From Flavobacteriales bacterium UBA974 (GTDB taxonomy: Bacteria; Bacteroidota; Bacteroidia; Flavobacteriales_D; Sanyastnellaceae), in assembly GCA_002292405.1 (NCBI GenBank), contig DBBW01000021.1:1-9461 (forward strand): DNA of 9,461 nucleotides, given 5' to 3'. Positions 1-7,109 of this stretch are shown here, one piece after another. A program made the position numbers and the translations under genes. Within the stretch, counting starts at the first letter, position 1. Each line of letters starts with the position of its first letter. The notes beneath the pieces were generated by a model. The model worked only from the letters and a program-made list of their open reading frames with translations. It did not search any database and was not told where the DNA came from.

Positions 1-989
1 AAACGGCTAAATTTTGAAACAAAAGCCTGTTCACCTTTGGTTAGACGAACTAAGTTATCGGCTCCGTAATTACCTATAATACATTGTCTTACCATGTGTA
101 GGGCGTAAGTTAAAAAGCGTTTTTGAGATTCTCGTCCAGGAGAAGCAAAGTCATTGGCTCCTGTCATAAACGCTTCCCCATCTCTAGACCAACATGCGCG
201 CATCCAAGAAGAAAACAATTCCAAATCGGGAGTCTCGACTCCTGAAGAAGACATTCTAATAGCTGCTGAAATATTCCCATCCGTTATATGAGCAAAGCTC
301 TGAGCTAATTCTTCAGAAAGTCCAGTTTTCGCACTTATTCCATGAGCAGCCTCAGAGTCTGACAGCCTCGGAACATGAACCCTTTGCAAGCGAGATAAAA
401 TTGTGGGGAGTAGCTTATCTGCACTTTGAGAAACAAAAATAATGACTGTTTTATCCGTGGGTTCTTCAATTAATTTAAGGAATTTATTTGCAGTGTCAAT
501 CCGCATCGTCTCAGGTAGCCAAAGTATCAGAACTTTGTAGCTGCCGTGAAATGATTTAAGACCCAGCTTTCTATTTACTTCTAAGGCTTCATCAACAGAA
601 ATAAAAAGTTGTTTTTTATCTGCACCTATTTTTGAAAGCCAATCATCTAACCCTATATATTCAGATTCCAGCATTAACTCCCTCCAAGCAATTTGGAATG
701 GTTCCGAAATTGATTTTCCCGAACCATCTTTTTTAAAAAAAGGGAACGTCCAATGTAAATCTGGATGTTGGACTTTTTTATGTGCCACGCAAGACGCGCA
801 CACGCCACAAGAATCTTCTTTAGTTCTATCTGCACAATGAAGATATTGTGCATAAGCCCTCGCAAGAGCAAGTCCACCTGAACCATTTGGGCCTTCGAAC
901 AATTGAGCGTGGGCTATTCTTCCTGAAAGAACTCCATCGCGAAGGCGAGTGGAAAGGGCGTTTTGGCCTATGACATCAACAAATTGCAT
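1..989 (-). CDS. holB: DNA polymerase III delta' subunit (clamp loader), 3' end missing
   Basis: This is the delta' subunit of the clamp-loader complex, which with delta and the DnaX products places the sliding clamp on DNA. It starts at ATG 987-989, and 329 codons are visible before the window edge; the family usually runs some tens of residues longer. The opening 'DVIGQ' and 'GRIAHAQLFEGP' (residues 23-34) are typical. A degenerate P-loop, GPNGSGGLA (33-41), has Gly where an ATPase has Lys. A four-cysteine zinc module follows (Cys 52, 61, 64, 67). 'YKVLILWLPE' (151-160) stands at the Walker B position, and 'TANKFLKLIEEP' (166-177) is the clamp-loader signature. The usual SRC motif reads SRL (199-201). 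The missing Lys fits a non-hydrolysing delta' rather than DnaX. It lies 27 bp after the receptor stop and is probably co-transcribed with it. The identification is firm; the C-terminal domain cannot be judged. Confidence 0.93.
   Translation of the reverse strand, partial: MQFVDVIGQNALSTRLRDGVLSGRIAHAQLFEGPNGSGGLALARAYAQYLHCADRTKEDSCGVCASCVAHKKVQHPDLHWTFPFFKKDGSGKSISEPFQIAWRELMLESEYIGLDDWLSKIGADKKQLFISVDEALEVNRKLGLKSFHGSYKVLILWLPETMRIDTANKFLKLIEEPTDKTVIIFVSQSADKLLPTILSRLQRVHVPRLSDSEAAHGISAKTGLSEELAQSFAHITDGNISAAIRMSSSGVETPDLELFSSWMRACWSRDGEAFMTGANDFASPGRESQKRFLTYALHMVRQCIIGNYGADNLVRLTKGEQAFVSKFSR
729..741 (-). repeat. T7A6 homopolymer tract inside holB
   Basis: On the coding strand, seven T are followed by six A, encoding the end of Pro83 and then Phe-Phe-Lys-Lys (84-87) of HolB. 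Tracts like this are prone to polymerase slippage. Losing one base would shift the frame to a TAA at 674-676 and give a protein of about 105 residues with the P-loop and zinc module but no lid or collar domains. Nothing in the sequence shows that this is programmed. Confidence 0.5.
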
Positions 990-1016
990 GGCAGCAAGAT
1001 AAGGCTTGGATGTCTA
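990..1016 (-). other. 27-bp spacer between the receptor gene and holB
   Basis: This short spacer separates the receptor TAA (1017-1019) from the holB ATG. On the coding strand it holds no clear Shine-Dalgarno sequence, no hairpin and no poly-T tract, so I see no terminator isolating holB from the genes before it. It supports co-transcription, but only by absence of signals. Confidence 0.5.
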
Positions 1017-3494
1017 TTAGAGGGTCGCGTGAATCGCAATAAACGCACCTCTGCCCGGGGCCGAAATACCTGAGGAAAAGGTTTTATAATGCATGTCTAA
1101 GAGATTCGTTAATCCCACCTGTGCATGTATGTTCTTATAAATTTCGAAATGAGACTCTATGTTTAGAGTCCACCATGAAGGTGTGCCGGTTAACAATGCC
1201 TCTTGAGGGTTGTCTGTACCACCAGGACCATAATCCTCAATGTTTTTAACTCCGTTGAATAGGACAAACCCCTCAATAGACCAATCCTTCTTGTAAAATT
1301 CTAATGAGGTTCTACCAAACATAGGTGGAATATGTGAAATTGGAGTCTGTGAAATAAGACGTGTGCCTTTTGTAAAATTAGCTACTCCATGGAAATTAAG
1401 ATTCTTTAAAATTTGAGCATTTATTTCAAATCTTGCCCCTTTAATAATAGCATTACCTAGATTTTCATTTCGCTGAATTGCCGCGTATTCACCATCAATA
1501 AAAAGTTGTGATTCATTGTTTAATGTAGCAGCTACAGGTGAGATCATATCTGCCCACAAACTTAAGAAAACAGCTGAATTTACTGATAGTCTCGGGGTAA
1601 TATCCCACGAAACACTCTCGTCAAAACTGTAAATATATTCAGCTCTTAATGAGTCATTAGGTATTAAAACATAACCTCCTTTTTCTCTAATTTTTGCTGC
1701 ATCATCTATGTTGGGATGTCTGAAACCTGAAGAAAGCGACGTGGTCGTTTTTATATTCAAAGAAAGGGGAACTTCGGCAGCAATGCTTCCAGTTAAAGCT
1801 CCGTGAGATGAATGTATCTCATCAAAGGGCAGCTCTAAGACTGATGTTGGAATATAGGATGCATTAATCGCTGAATGACTATATCTAACACCTACATGAT
1901 AAATGTTCTCACCTGAGTTTCTTTTTGCTGAGGCAAATGAAGCCCAAGACAACATGTCGCTTCCTGCATTGGGATACCTGGTTAATAACGAATCTCCAAA
2001 ACCAGAATCAACAACTGTAATGCCACTAAAGTCTTCAGCACGCACCACTGATGTTACATCATTCCACTGACCATCTATACCTGCTTCGAATTTCCAACCA
2101 TCTCCTCTAAAAGGAGAGGAAACCCAAACAGAAGACAACGAAATCACATCTACAAGCTCCTCTTGTATTTCTCTTAATGCATCCCCGAATTGCCTTTTCT
2201 TTCTTGACTCACTGATGTTTTGGTATGCAAATGTTGTATGGAGAGACCCTGGTATGCCAAGGTATTGCTCCCAGCTAACAGCGGTCATCAATCTTTCCTG
2301 TGGGCCATAGTTCCACTCAGCCCATTTGAGGCCTGAGGCTGATATGTCATTTAGTTTATCCAACCTTGGAATGTCTGAACTTATGCTGTACTGAAAATTC
2401 GTTTCAATAGCTCCGCCAGGAATGCCCAATCTTAACTTATGTAAAAAGTCCTTTTGCGAATACCCAGACGGTGTTTGTATTGATGGATTCGAATTCTCTA
2501 CAATTGAATCCACTCCATTTCTTCTGTCTACATAAGAATATATACCTCCCCAAAGAGGATCACCATGCACTCGCCATTTACCCATTTTTAAATCTCCAAA
2601 ACTACTTGAGCTCATGGCAACTACTGAAGCCCATCGCTCTCCTCCTGCTTCAGCTGTACCGTGAATATTAACTGAATTGTTTACGCTTTTATATTGCGTG
2701 GACACAAGAGCTGAAGAGTTGTATTCAGAATGTTTACTTCTAAATCTAGGTTTGAGAGTTGTAAAATGAACGACACCTCCCAAAGCATCACTACCGAACC
2801 TCACACTACTTGGACCTAAGATAACTTGTACTTTTTCCAGAGAATTTGGGTCTATTGTAATGGCATTTTGAAGATGACCCGATCTATAAATAGCGTTATT
2901 CATCCTGACTCCATCAATCACTAAAAGGACTCTATTTGCCTCAAATCCTCTAAGAACTGGAGATCCACCACCTTGCTGACTTTGTTGAACATGAACTTGT
3001 CCAGATTTCTGTAATAGCTCTGCAGTATTTCCCGGAGCCACCCCTTTACCTATTGATTCAACACCTAATGACTTCAGACCTTCAGTACTTCCCACATCCG
3101 GCACAACATTTGAAGTTATTTGAACCTCCTCTAATGAGATGGGACTTTCCTCCATTCCTATTTTTTGTCCTCTTTGCTGTCCATAGATAATGATTACATC
3201 TTCATAGCCCATACTTCTAAGAAGTAATGTGTCGCCTGTATTAAATGTCTGTAAAATCACAAATCCATCAGCATCTGAGATGACAGATTTTGACGTTGTC
3301 ATATTAATTACTGAAACAAAAGGAATTGGAATTGACCCATTCACAACCCTAATACTAGGTAAGTGGAGAGTGTCTTTTTGGGCAAGGCTATAAAAAGGAG
3401 ACGTAAAAAAAGACATAACGATTATGACTAAACTTAAAAGAACATTGAAGTTGATGTCTTTACTAGGTTGCAAAAATTGTCTCCAGTACATCAT
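1017..3494 (-). CDS. TonB-dependent outer-membrane receptor, haem/haemoprotein-receptor-like
   Basis: This is an 825-residue, intact TonB-dependent receptor: an outer-membrane beta-barrel that imports a scarce ligand using energy from TonB-ExbBD. A signal peptide has its hydrophobic core at about 18-33 and a probable cleavage after Ala38 (SLA|QK). A carboxypeptidase-regulatory-like domain follows (about 47-105, ending 'LLRSMGYEDV'), then a TonB-box-like 'LEEVQITSN' (121-129). The plug (about 135-250) contains 'GGGSPVLRGFEANRVLLVID', 'GHLQNAITIDPNSLE' and 'GPSSVRFGSDALGG'. In the barrel, 'FRHPNIDD' (591-598) and 'IPNDSLRAEY' (611-620) sit where haem and haemoglobin receptors carry FRAP and NPNL boxes. 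The C-terminus has 'TNLLDMHYKTFSSGISAPGR' but ends in Leu rather than an aromatic residue. ATG 3492-3494 (or the adjacent ATG) is needed to keep the signal peptide, so the gene overlaps recO by 32 bp. Receptor class is certain; the haem-type ligand is inferred from motifs. Confidence 0.92.
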   Translation of the reverse strand: MMYWRQFLQPSKDINFNVLLSLVIIVMSFFTSPFYSLAQKDTLHLPSIRVVNGSIPIPFVSVINMTTSKSVISDADGFVILQTFNTGDTLLLRSMGYEDVIIIYGQQRGQKIGMEESPISLEEVQITSNVVPDVGSTEGLKSLGVESIGKGVAPGNTAELLQKSGQVHVQQSQQGGGSPVLRGFEANRVLLVIDGVRMNNAIYRSGHLQNAITIDPNSLEKVQVILGPSSVRFGSDALGGVVHFTTLKPRFRSKHSEYNSSALVSTQYKSVNNSVNIHGTAEAGGERWASVVAMSSSSFGDLKMGKWRVHGDPLWGGIYSYVDRRNGVDSIVENSNPSIQTPSGYSQKDFLHKLRLGIPGGAIETNFQYSISSDIPRLDKLNDISASGLKWAEWNYGPQERLMTAVSWEQYLGIPGSLHTTFAYQNISESRKKRQFGDALREIQEELVDVISLSSVWVSSPFRGDGWKFEAGIDGQWNDVTSVVRAEDFSGITVVDSGFGDSLLTRYPNAGSDMLSWASFASAKRNSGENIYHVGVRYSHSAINASYIPTSVLELPFDEIHSSHGALTGSIAAEVPLSLNIKTTTSLSSGFRHPNIDDAAKIREKGGYVLIPNDSLRAEYIYSFDESVSWDITPRLSVNSAVFLSLWADMISPVAATLNNESQLFIDGEYAAIQRNENLGNAIIKGARFEINAQILKNLNFHGVANFTKGTRLISQTPISHIPPMFGRTSLEFYKKDWSIEGFVLFNGVKNIEDYGPGGTDNPQEALLTGTPSWWTLNIESHFEIYKNIHAQVGLTNLLDMHYKTFSSGISAPGRGAFIAIHATL
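3463..3494 (-). other. 32-bp recO/receptor coding overlap
   Basis: The receptor ATG lies 32 bp before the end of recO, in a different frame. The second Met would shorten the overlap to 29 bp; the next one is inside the signal-peptide core. The sequence just upstream on the coding strand, AAGAGAAATAAAAAGTT, is A-rich with a weak purine run. I found no match to the Bacteroidetes -7 motif TAnnTTTG on the coding strand in the roughly 200 bp upstream, which favours translation from the recO transcript. Confidence 0.7.
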
Positions 3495-4200
3495 AACTTT
3501 TTATTTCTCTTAAACCAGAATGATGAAGTTGAACGAACATTACCATGCCAAGAAGAAGTTCCTTTTTATCTGCCTTGGTTAACCACATGCCTTGCAATTG
3601 TTCAAAATTCATGCCAGATATAGCCATCAACAAAGAAGCCAACTTTATGTTTAAGTAATGATCTTTCGCTGATAAACTTATATTAATTTCAGACCACTCT
3701 CCCGTATCTAAATTTAAACTATTTACCGCTCCCATATTTATTCTATCGTACTCTTCTGGCATTAACCCCAAGGCATCGACCAGTCGAGACATGAAAAAAA
3801 TGTGTAAGTTCGATACTGAAGTTTCCAACTCAATTAGATTTATGATGTCTATCATTAAGTTAAATACCTCAGGTAATGGGACCTCATCCTCTAATGATTT
3901 GTCCAATACCTCAGCTATAAAAAACGCCACCGAAGACCTCTTCGCATCGTTTAGCAAATTATTCGCCGGCAAACAGCGAGAAGCTTCTTTAAAATTAGCC
4001 AATCCTCCAGATTGTTTCCTTGTAAACCCTGACAACTCTACCACAGATAGCGGATGCCAGAGAGCTTTTTTAGATTTTTTTCCCGTCCTAACCCAAATTG
4101 GAATTACGCCGGTTTCTTTTGTTAACACCTTTACCACCCGACTTGAGTCACTATAGGTTACACTACCTATTACAACCGCTTGAATAGTAACTGACTCCAA
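3463..4200 (-). CDS. recO: DNA repair protein RecO
   Basis: RecO anneals single strands and, with RecR, helps load RecA onto SSB-coated DNA in gap repair. The 245-residue length is normal for the family. The N-terminal OB fold is recognisable: 'TIQAVVIGSVTYSDSSRVVK' (5-24) and 'VLTKETGVIPIWVRTGKK' (25-42) match the usual opening strands and the basic loop. A helical domain follows from about residue 80. The end, 'LHHSGLREIKSYDVLETIF' (225-243), matches Bacteroidota RecO. The zinc-binding cysteines of some RecO proteins are absent; the only Cys is at 76. The start is TTG 4198-4200, directly after the ispG stop in the same frame. No start codon can lie further upstream, and the first Met downstream is residue 115, so TTG is the best choice. 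An in-frame GTG at codon 22 would remove part of the OB fold. Confidence 0.9.
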   Translation of the reverse strand: MESVTIQAVVIGSVTYSDSSRVVKVLTKETGVIPIWVRTGKKSKKALWHPLSVVELSGFTRKQSGGLANFKEASRCLPANNLLNDAKRSSVAFFIAEVLDKSLEDEVPLPEVFNLMIDIINLIELETSVSNLHIFFMSRLVDALGLMPEEYDRINMGAVNSLNLDTGEWSEINISLSAKDHYLNIKLASLLMAISGMNFEQLQGMWLTKADKKELLLGMVMFVQLHHSGLREIKSYDVLETIFAT

Positions 4201-4203
4201 TTA
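4198..4203 (-). other. ispG stop / recO TTG start junction, same frame
   Basis: On the coding strand the junction reads TCA TAA TTG GAG: the ispG stop is followed at once, in the same frame, by the recO start. There is no spacer, no ATG or GTG, and no upstream Shine-Dalgarno sequence (a GGAG lies just after the start). RecO translation therefore probably depends on ribosomes terminating on ispG and restarting. Single-codon readthrough would give an IspG-RecO fusion. Confidence 0.7.
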
Positions 4204-6114
4204 TGATAGCGTTTCAGGAACATCAACCCAATCGCCCTCCTTTTTAATTAAATCTATCAGAGCTTCAACTCCTTCAATCTCGGGGACATTCTTCCTTACT
4301 ACCTCCTTTTCCTTATAAAGTGTAATCTTACCCACTCCTGTTCCTACATAACCGTAATCAGCATCAGCCATTTCCCCTGGGCCATTCACGATGCATCCCA
4401 TAATTCCAATCTTCAGTCCTTTCAAATGACCCGTTGCCAATCTGATTTTAGCAGTTGTTTCCTCTAGGTCAAACAGTGTTCTGCCACAACTCGGGCAAGA
4501 AATATATTCAGTCTGAGAAATCCTTGTTCTTGTGGCCTGCAATATCCCGAAAGCAAGGTTATTCCTATCTGAAAGACTTACTCCCTCACCTTCTACCCAC
4601 ACCCCATCTCCAAGACCATCAATCAAAACACCTCCTAAATCCGTTGATTGATAGAGCGTGAACTCTTCCCTACCTACGTTCTTTAGAACCCTCTTTAATA
4701 CGACAGGCAATCCGACTCCCCCATTCTTTTCCACCTCCTCAACCGCCATTCTCAGATCCATCATCGCGTTCTCAGATGTGGTTTCTAGAATTAAAACCAC
4801 GTCCTGTCTTAATACCAACCCTTCTAAGAACTTCTTAGTTAAATCAGCTCTTTCCACCTTAATAAAATTCACTTTAGCGAAAGATTTTACTCTTCCCCAC
4901 TCCTTTTTATCCCAAACAGGATAATGGCGCTCTACACCATCTGTTCCCATAGCTTTAGATAACCAATCACCTCCATTCATCAACACCATTAAAGTCCCCG
5001 GCAATGGAAAAGGGACAACTTTTGATCCAGAGAAAATAACATCACAAGCCCTATCTGCAATATTCCATTTATCATCTGCTATAGAGTATCTGTAACCCGC
5101 TCCTACAAGATTTATATGAGATATTTCTCCCTTCACCCTCAAACTAGAAATTACAATCGGTGCATTTTTATCTCCAATTTTTCCTATTTGAAATGTTTTT
5201 CGCTTAGTATAACTAAATGGATCAATCATGCTAACAAACTCACCAGCTGTCAATTCAAATTCACTACGTTGTTTATATCTATCAACTAAAGCTCGAGCAA
5301 CCGGAATTTCAGCTTCTGGAGATTCTGTTAAAGACACCCTGATCGTATCTCCCACTCCCTCTTCGAGCAATGTGCCTATACCTACAGCCGATTTAATTCT
5401 ACCATCTTCTCCTTCGCCAGCTTCCGTTACTCCAAGGTGGAGCGGGTAGTACATTCCTTCCGCATCCATTCTGCTCACTAAAAGCCTATAAGCCTGTATC
5501 ATAACAAGAGTATTCGAAGACTTCATCGAAATGACTAAGTCATAAAACTCACATTCCTCAGCTATGCGTAAAAATTCTATAGCACTTTCTACCATTCCAA
5601 GTGGAGTATCACCATATCTGCTGGTAATTCTATCTGAAAGTGAACCGTGATTTGTCCCAATTCTTATTACCCTTCCTAGTTCCTTACACTTTAATACCAA
5701 TGGAGTAAACTTCTCTTTTATTCTGATTAATTCCTCTGCATAAGATTCGTCTGTATATTCGTGAATAGCGAACTTCTTTTTATCAGCATAATTACCCGGA
5801 TTTACCCTCACTTTCTCAACAAAATCTGCAGCTCTCAAAGCGGCATTTGGCGTGAAGTGGATATCGGCAACGATTGGGGTGTCTTTTCCCATTTCTCGAA
5901 CTCCTTTAACAATATGCTCTAACGCGTCTGAATCTTTAATACTTGGGGCGGTAAGGCGAACGAATTCACTCCCCACATGAATCAAGCTTAAGGTTTGGTC
6001 TATGCTCGCTTTAATATTCAGTGTATCTGTCGTCGTCATAGATTGAATACGTATGGGTGCATCACCCCCTAAGCTGAGGCTACCAACTTGAATTTTTCTA
6101 GATTTTCTTCTCAT
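4201..6114 (-). CDS. ispG: 4-hydroxy-3-methylbut-2-en-1-yl diphosphate synthase, large (three-domain) type
   Basis: IspG converts 2-C-methyl-D-erythritol 2,4-cyclodiphosphate to HMBPP, the next-to-last step of the MEP isoprenoid pathway, using a 4Fe-4S cluster in the cytosol. At 637 residues it is the long form known from Bacteroidota, Chlamydiae and plants; the E. coli type has about 370. The TIM barrel covers roughly 1-285, with 'GGDAPIRIQSMTTTDT' (16-31), 'VADIHFTPNAAL' (82-93), 'VRVNPGNYAD' (102-111) and 'LHLGVTEAGEGEDGRIKSA' (225-243). An extra domain fills about 290-530. The cluster domain has CPSCGR (Cys540, Cys543) and MGCIVNGPGE (Cys574, Glu581), matching the known three-Cys, one-Glu ligand set. 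The ATG overlaps the lspA stop as ATGA. All ligands are present, so the enzyme is expected to be active, and the isoprenoid precursors here come at least partly from the MEP route. Confidence 0.97.
   Translation of the reverse strand: MRRKSRKIQVGSLSLGGDAPIRIQSMTTTDTLNIKASIDQTLSLIHVGSEFVRLTAPSIKDSDALEHIVKGVREMGKDTPIVADIHFTPNAALRAADFVEKVRVNPGNYADKKKFAIHEYTDESYAEELIRIKEKFTPLVLKCKELGRVIRIGTNHGSLSDRITSRYGDTPLGMVESAIEFLRIAEECEFYDLVISMKSSNTLVMIQAYRLLVSRMDAEGMYYPLHLGVTEAGEGEDGRIKSAVGIGTLLEEGVGDTIRVSLTESPEAEIPVARALVDRYKQRSEFELTAGEFVSMIDPFSYTKRKTFQIGKIGDKNAPIVISSLRVKGEISHINLVGAGYRYSIADDKWNIADRACDVIFSGSKVVPFPLPGTLMVLMNGGDWLSKAMGTDGVERHYPVWDKKEWGRVKSFAKVNFIKVERADLTKKFLEGLVLRQDVVLILETTSENAMMDLRMAVEEVEKNGGVGLPVVLKRVLKNVGREEFTLYQSTDLGGVLIDGLGDGVWVEGEGVSLSDRNNLAFGILQATRTRISQTEYISCPSCGRTLFDLEETTAKIRLATGHLKGLKIGIMGCIVNGPGEMADADYGYVGTGVGKITLYKEKEVVRKNVPEIEGVEALIDLIKKEGDWVDVPETLS
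6111..6114 (-). other. ATGA overlap coupling lspA and ispG
   Basis: The ispG ATG and lspA TGA share bases (ATGA), a classic arrangement for translational coupling. The upstream coding-strand sequence is A-rich (CCAAGAAGATAAGAAACGACA) rather than a strong Shine-Dalgarno site. Confidence 0.75.
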
Positions 6115-6710
6115 TGTCGTTTCTTATCTTCTTGGAAAAATCTTTTTTGGTTTAAAACAATCCAAATAACCCCTATAGAAATAGCAGCATCAGCAATATT
6201 CCAAATCGGAGGAAAAACTTCTAACCCCCCTATGTTAAAAGGCATCCAAGATGGCCATCGGATCGTAAAATGAAACATATCAACCACGTTCGCCATAAGC
6301 CAAGGTGCATAGCCATTTTCTACATTAAAATCAGCTATAGTTCCCCAGCCTGAATGTGAAAATAATCGCCCGTAAACGGCACTATCAACTATATTTCCTA
6401 TAGCACCAGCCCATATTAGAGCAACTGATTTAAGTAATCCTGAATGAGCCTTCTCATTTATGAGTTTAAATAGGTAAATGCCTATTCCAACAGATGCAAT
6501 GAGACGGAAAGATGTTAGAACTAATTTTCCCGCTACTCCTGGCAATGCCCAACCGAAGGCCATGCCCTCATTTTCAATAAATTGAAATTCAAGTAAACCT
6601 GGAATAAACTCAGCTATCTCACCAATTGTGAAATTGAGCTTGATATAAATCTTTAAGATTTGGTCTACCAACAAAAGAGGCATGACCAACTCTACAATAA
6701 GCTTGCGCAT
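6111..6710 (-). CDS. lspA: Lipoprotein signal peptidase (signal peptidase II)
   Basis: LspA is the inner-membrane aspartyl protease that removes signal peptides from lipid-modified prolipoproteins. I start it at ATG 6708-6710, giving 199 residues beginning MRKLIVELVMPLLLVDQ. A longer reading from 6818 would run 91 bases into the upstream gene and place about 36 polar residues before the first membrane helix. Four membrane segments are visible at about 1-20, 61-84, 92-112 and 171-188. Signature motifs are VDQ (Asp16), ENEGMAFG (Asn47), GAIGNIVDS (Asp109) and ANVVDMFHF (Asp144), with WNIADAAIS (Asp174) in the last helix. Asp109 and Asp144 are the expected catalytic pair. The spacing between them is longer than in E. 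coli and includes a Trp/aromatic-rich insert, a form I know from Bacteroidota LspA. It lies 17 bp after the DksA-like gene and overlaps ispG by 4 bp. Confidence 0.95.
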   Translation of the reverse strand: MRKLIVELVMPLLLVDQILKIYIKLNFTIGEIAEFIPGLLEFQFIENEGMAFGWALPGVAGKLVLTSFRLIASVGIGIYLFKLINEKAHSGLLKSVALIWAGAIGNIVDSAVYGRLFSHSGWGTIADFNVENGYAPWLMANVVDMFHFTIRWPSWMPFNIGGLEVFPPIWNIADAAISIGVIWIVLNQKRFFQEDKKRQ

Positions 6711-6727
6711 AATTTGATTAAAACTGT

Positions 6728-7099
6728 TTACTGTCTCTCTTTCGCCTCCATGGACAGAGTCGCGTGTGGGACAAGGTACAGACGAGCTTTTGGAATTAGT
6801 TTCCCAGTTACACGACAAATCCCGTAGGTTTTATTCTTAATTCTTAAGAGAGCATTTTCTAGATTTCGAATAAACTTCTCCTGCCGTCCTGCTAAAGCGG
6901 ATGTTTCTTCTCGACTCATTGTCTCAGAACCATCTTCCATCATCTTAAATGTTGGAGATGTATCCTCCGTTGTATTATCGTCTTTATGTGACAATGAAGA
7001 TTGTAATTGGTCTAAATCCTCGCGTGCAATTTCCAATTTTTTCTCAATGAGTTCCCTGAATTCCTTGAGGTCTGACTCTGAGTATTTTATTTCTGCCAT
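6728..7099 (-). CDS. DksA/TraR-family RNA polymerase-binding regulator, zinc finger degenerate
   Basis: This 123-residue protein belongs to the DksA/TraR family, whose members insert a coiled coil into the secondary channel of RNA polymerase and adjust initiation, in E. coli together with ppGpp. The N-terminal half is charged and helical (about 7-36 and 62-90), separated by an acidic loop with 'TTEDTSPTFKMMEDGSE' (43-59), fitting the hairpin and its tip. The C-terminal region 'YGICRVTGKLIPKARLYLVP' (92-111) followed by 'HATLSMEAK' aligns with the zinc finger, but only Cys95 remains: the second ligand is Thr98, and the second CxxC is PHAT (111-114). This pattern is familiar from Bacteroidota homologues, so it is probably a lineage trait rather than decay. 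The gene sits 10 bp after ileS and 17 bp before lspA. Family is secure; direct targets and ppGpp dependence are unknown. Confidence 0.88.
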   Translation of the reverse strand: MAEIKYSESDLKEFRELIEKKLEIAREDLDQLQSSLSHKDDNTTEDTSPTFKMMEDGSETMSREETSALAGRQEKFIRNLENALLRIKNKTYGICRVTGKLIPKARLYLVPHATLSMEAKERQ

Positions 7100-7109
7100 A
7101 ACTGGTTTT

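Noticed and set aside
729..741. dnaX-like -1 frameshift signal at the T7A6 tract in holB
   Set aside because: The codons are TTT AAA AAA GAT, so neither T TTA AAA nor A AAA AAG falls in the phase needed for tandem -1 slippage.
674..886. 70-residue minus-strand reading frame
   Set aside because: It lies wholly within holB in another frame, has no recognisable motif, and holB itself matches its family across the region.
1557..1564. TAAGTTTG on the minus strand, matching the Bacteroidetes -7 motif
   Set aside because: No TTTG -33 element is visible at the expected distance, it lies about 570 bp from the holB start within receptor coding sequence, and such an 8-mer is expected by chance in AT-rich DNA.
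4075..4081. In-phase A AAA AAA slippery heptamer in recO (end of Gly40, Lys41, Lys42)
   Set aside because: A -1 slip here reads ATC and then TAA at once, giving a useless product of about 43 residues, so programmed frameshifting is unlikely.
3791..4156. 121-residue plus-strand reading frame opposite recO
   Set aside because: It is antisense to a well-recognised RecO and shows no family resemblance; its composition follows from the opposite strand's codons.
6711..6818. Longer start for lspA giving 235 residues
   Set aside because: The extra 36 residues overlap the DksA-like gene, are polar and lie before the first membrane helix. ATG 6708-6710 gives the family's normal opening.
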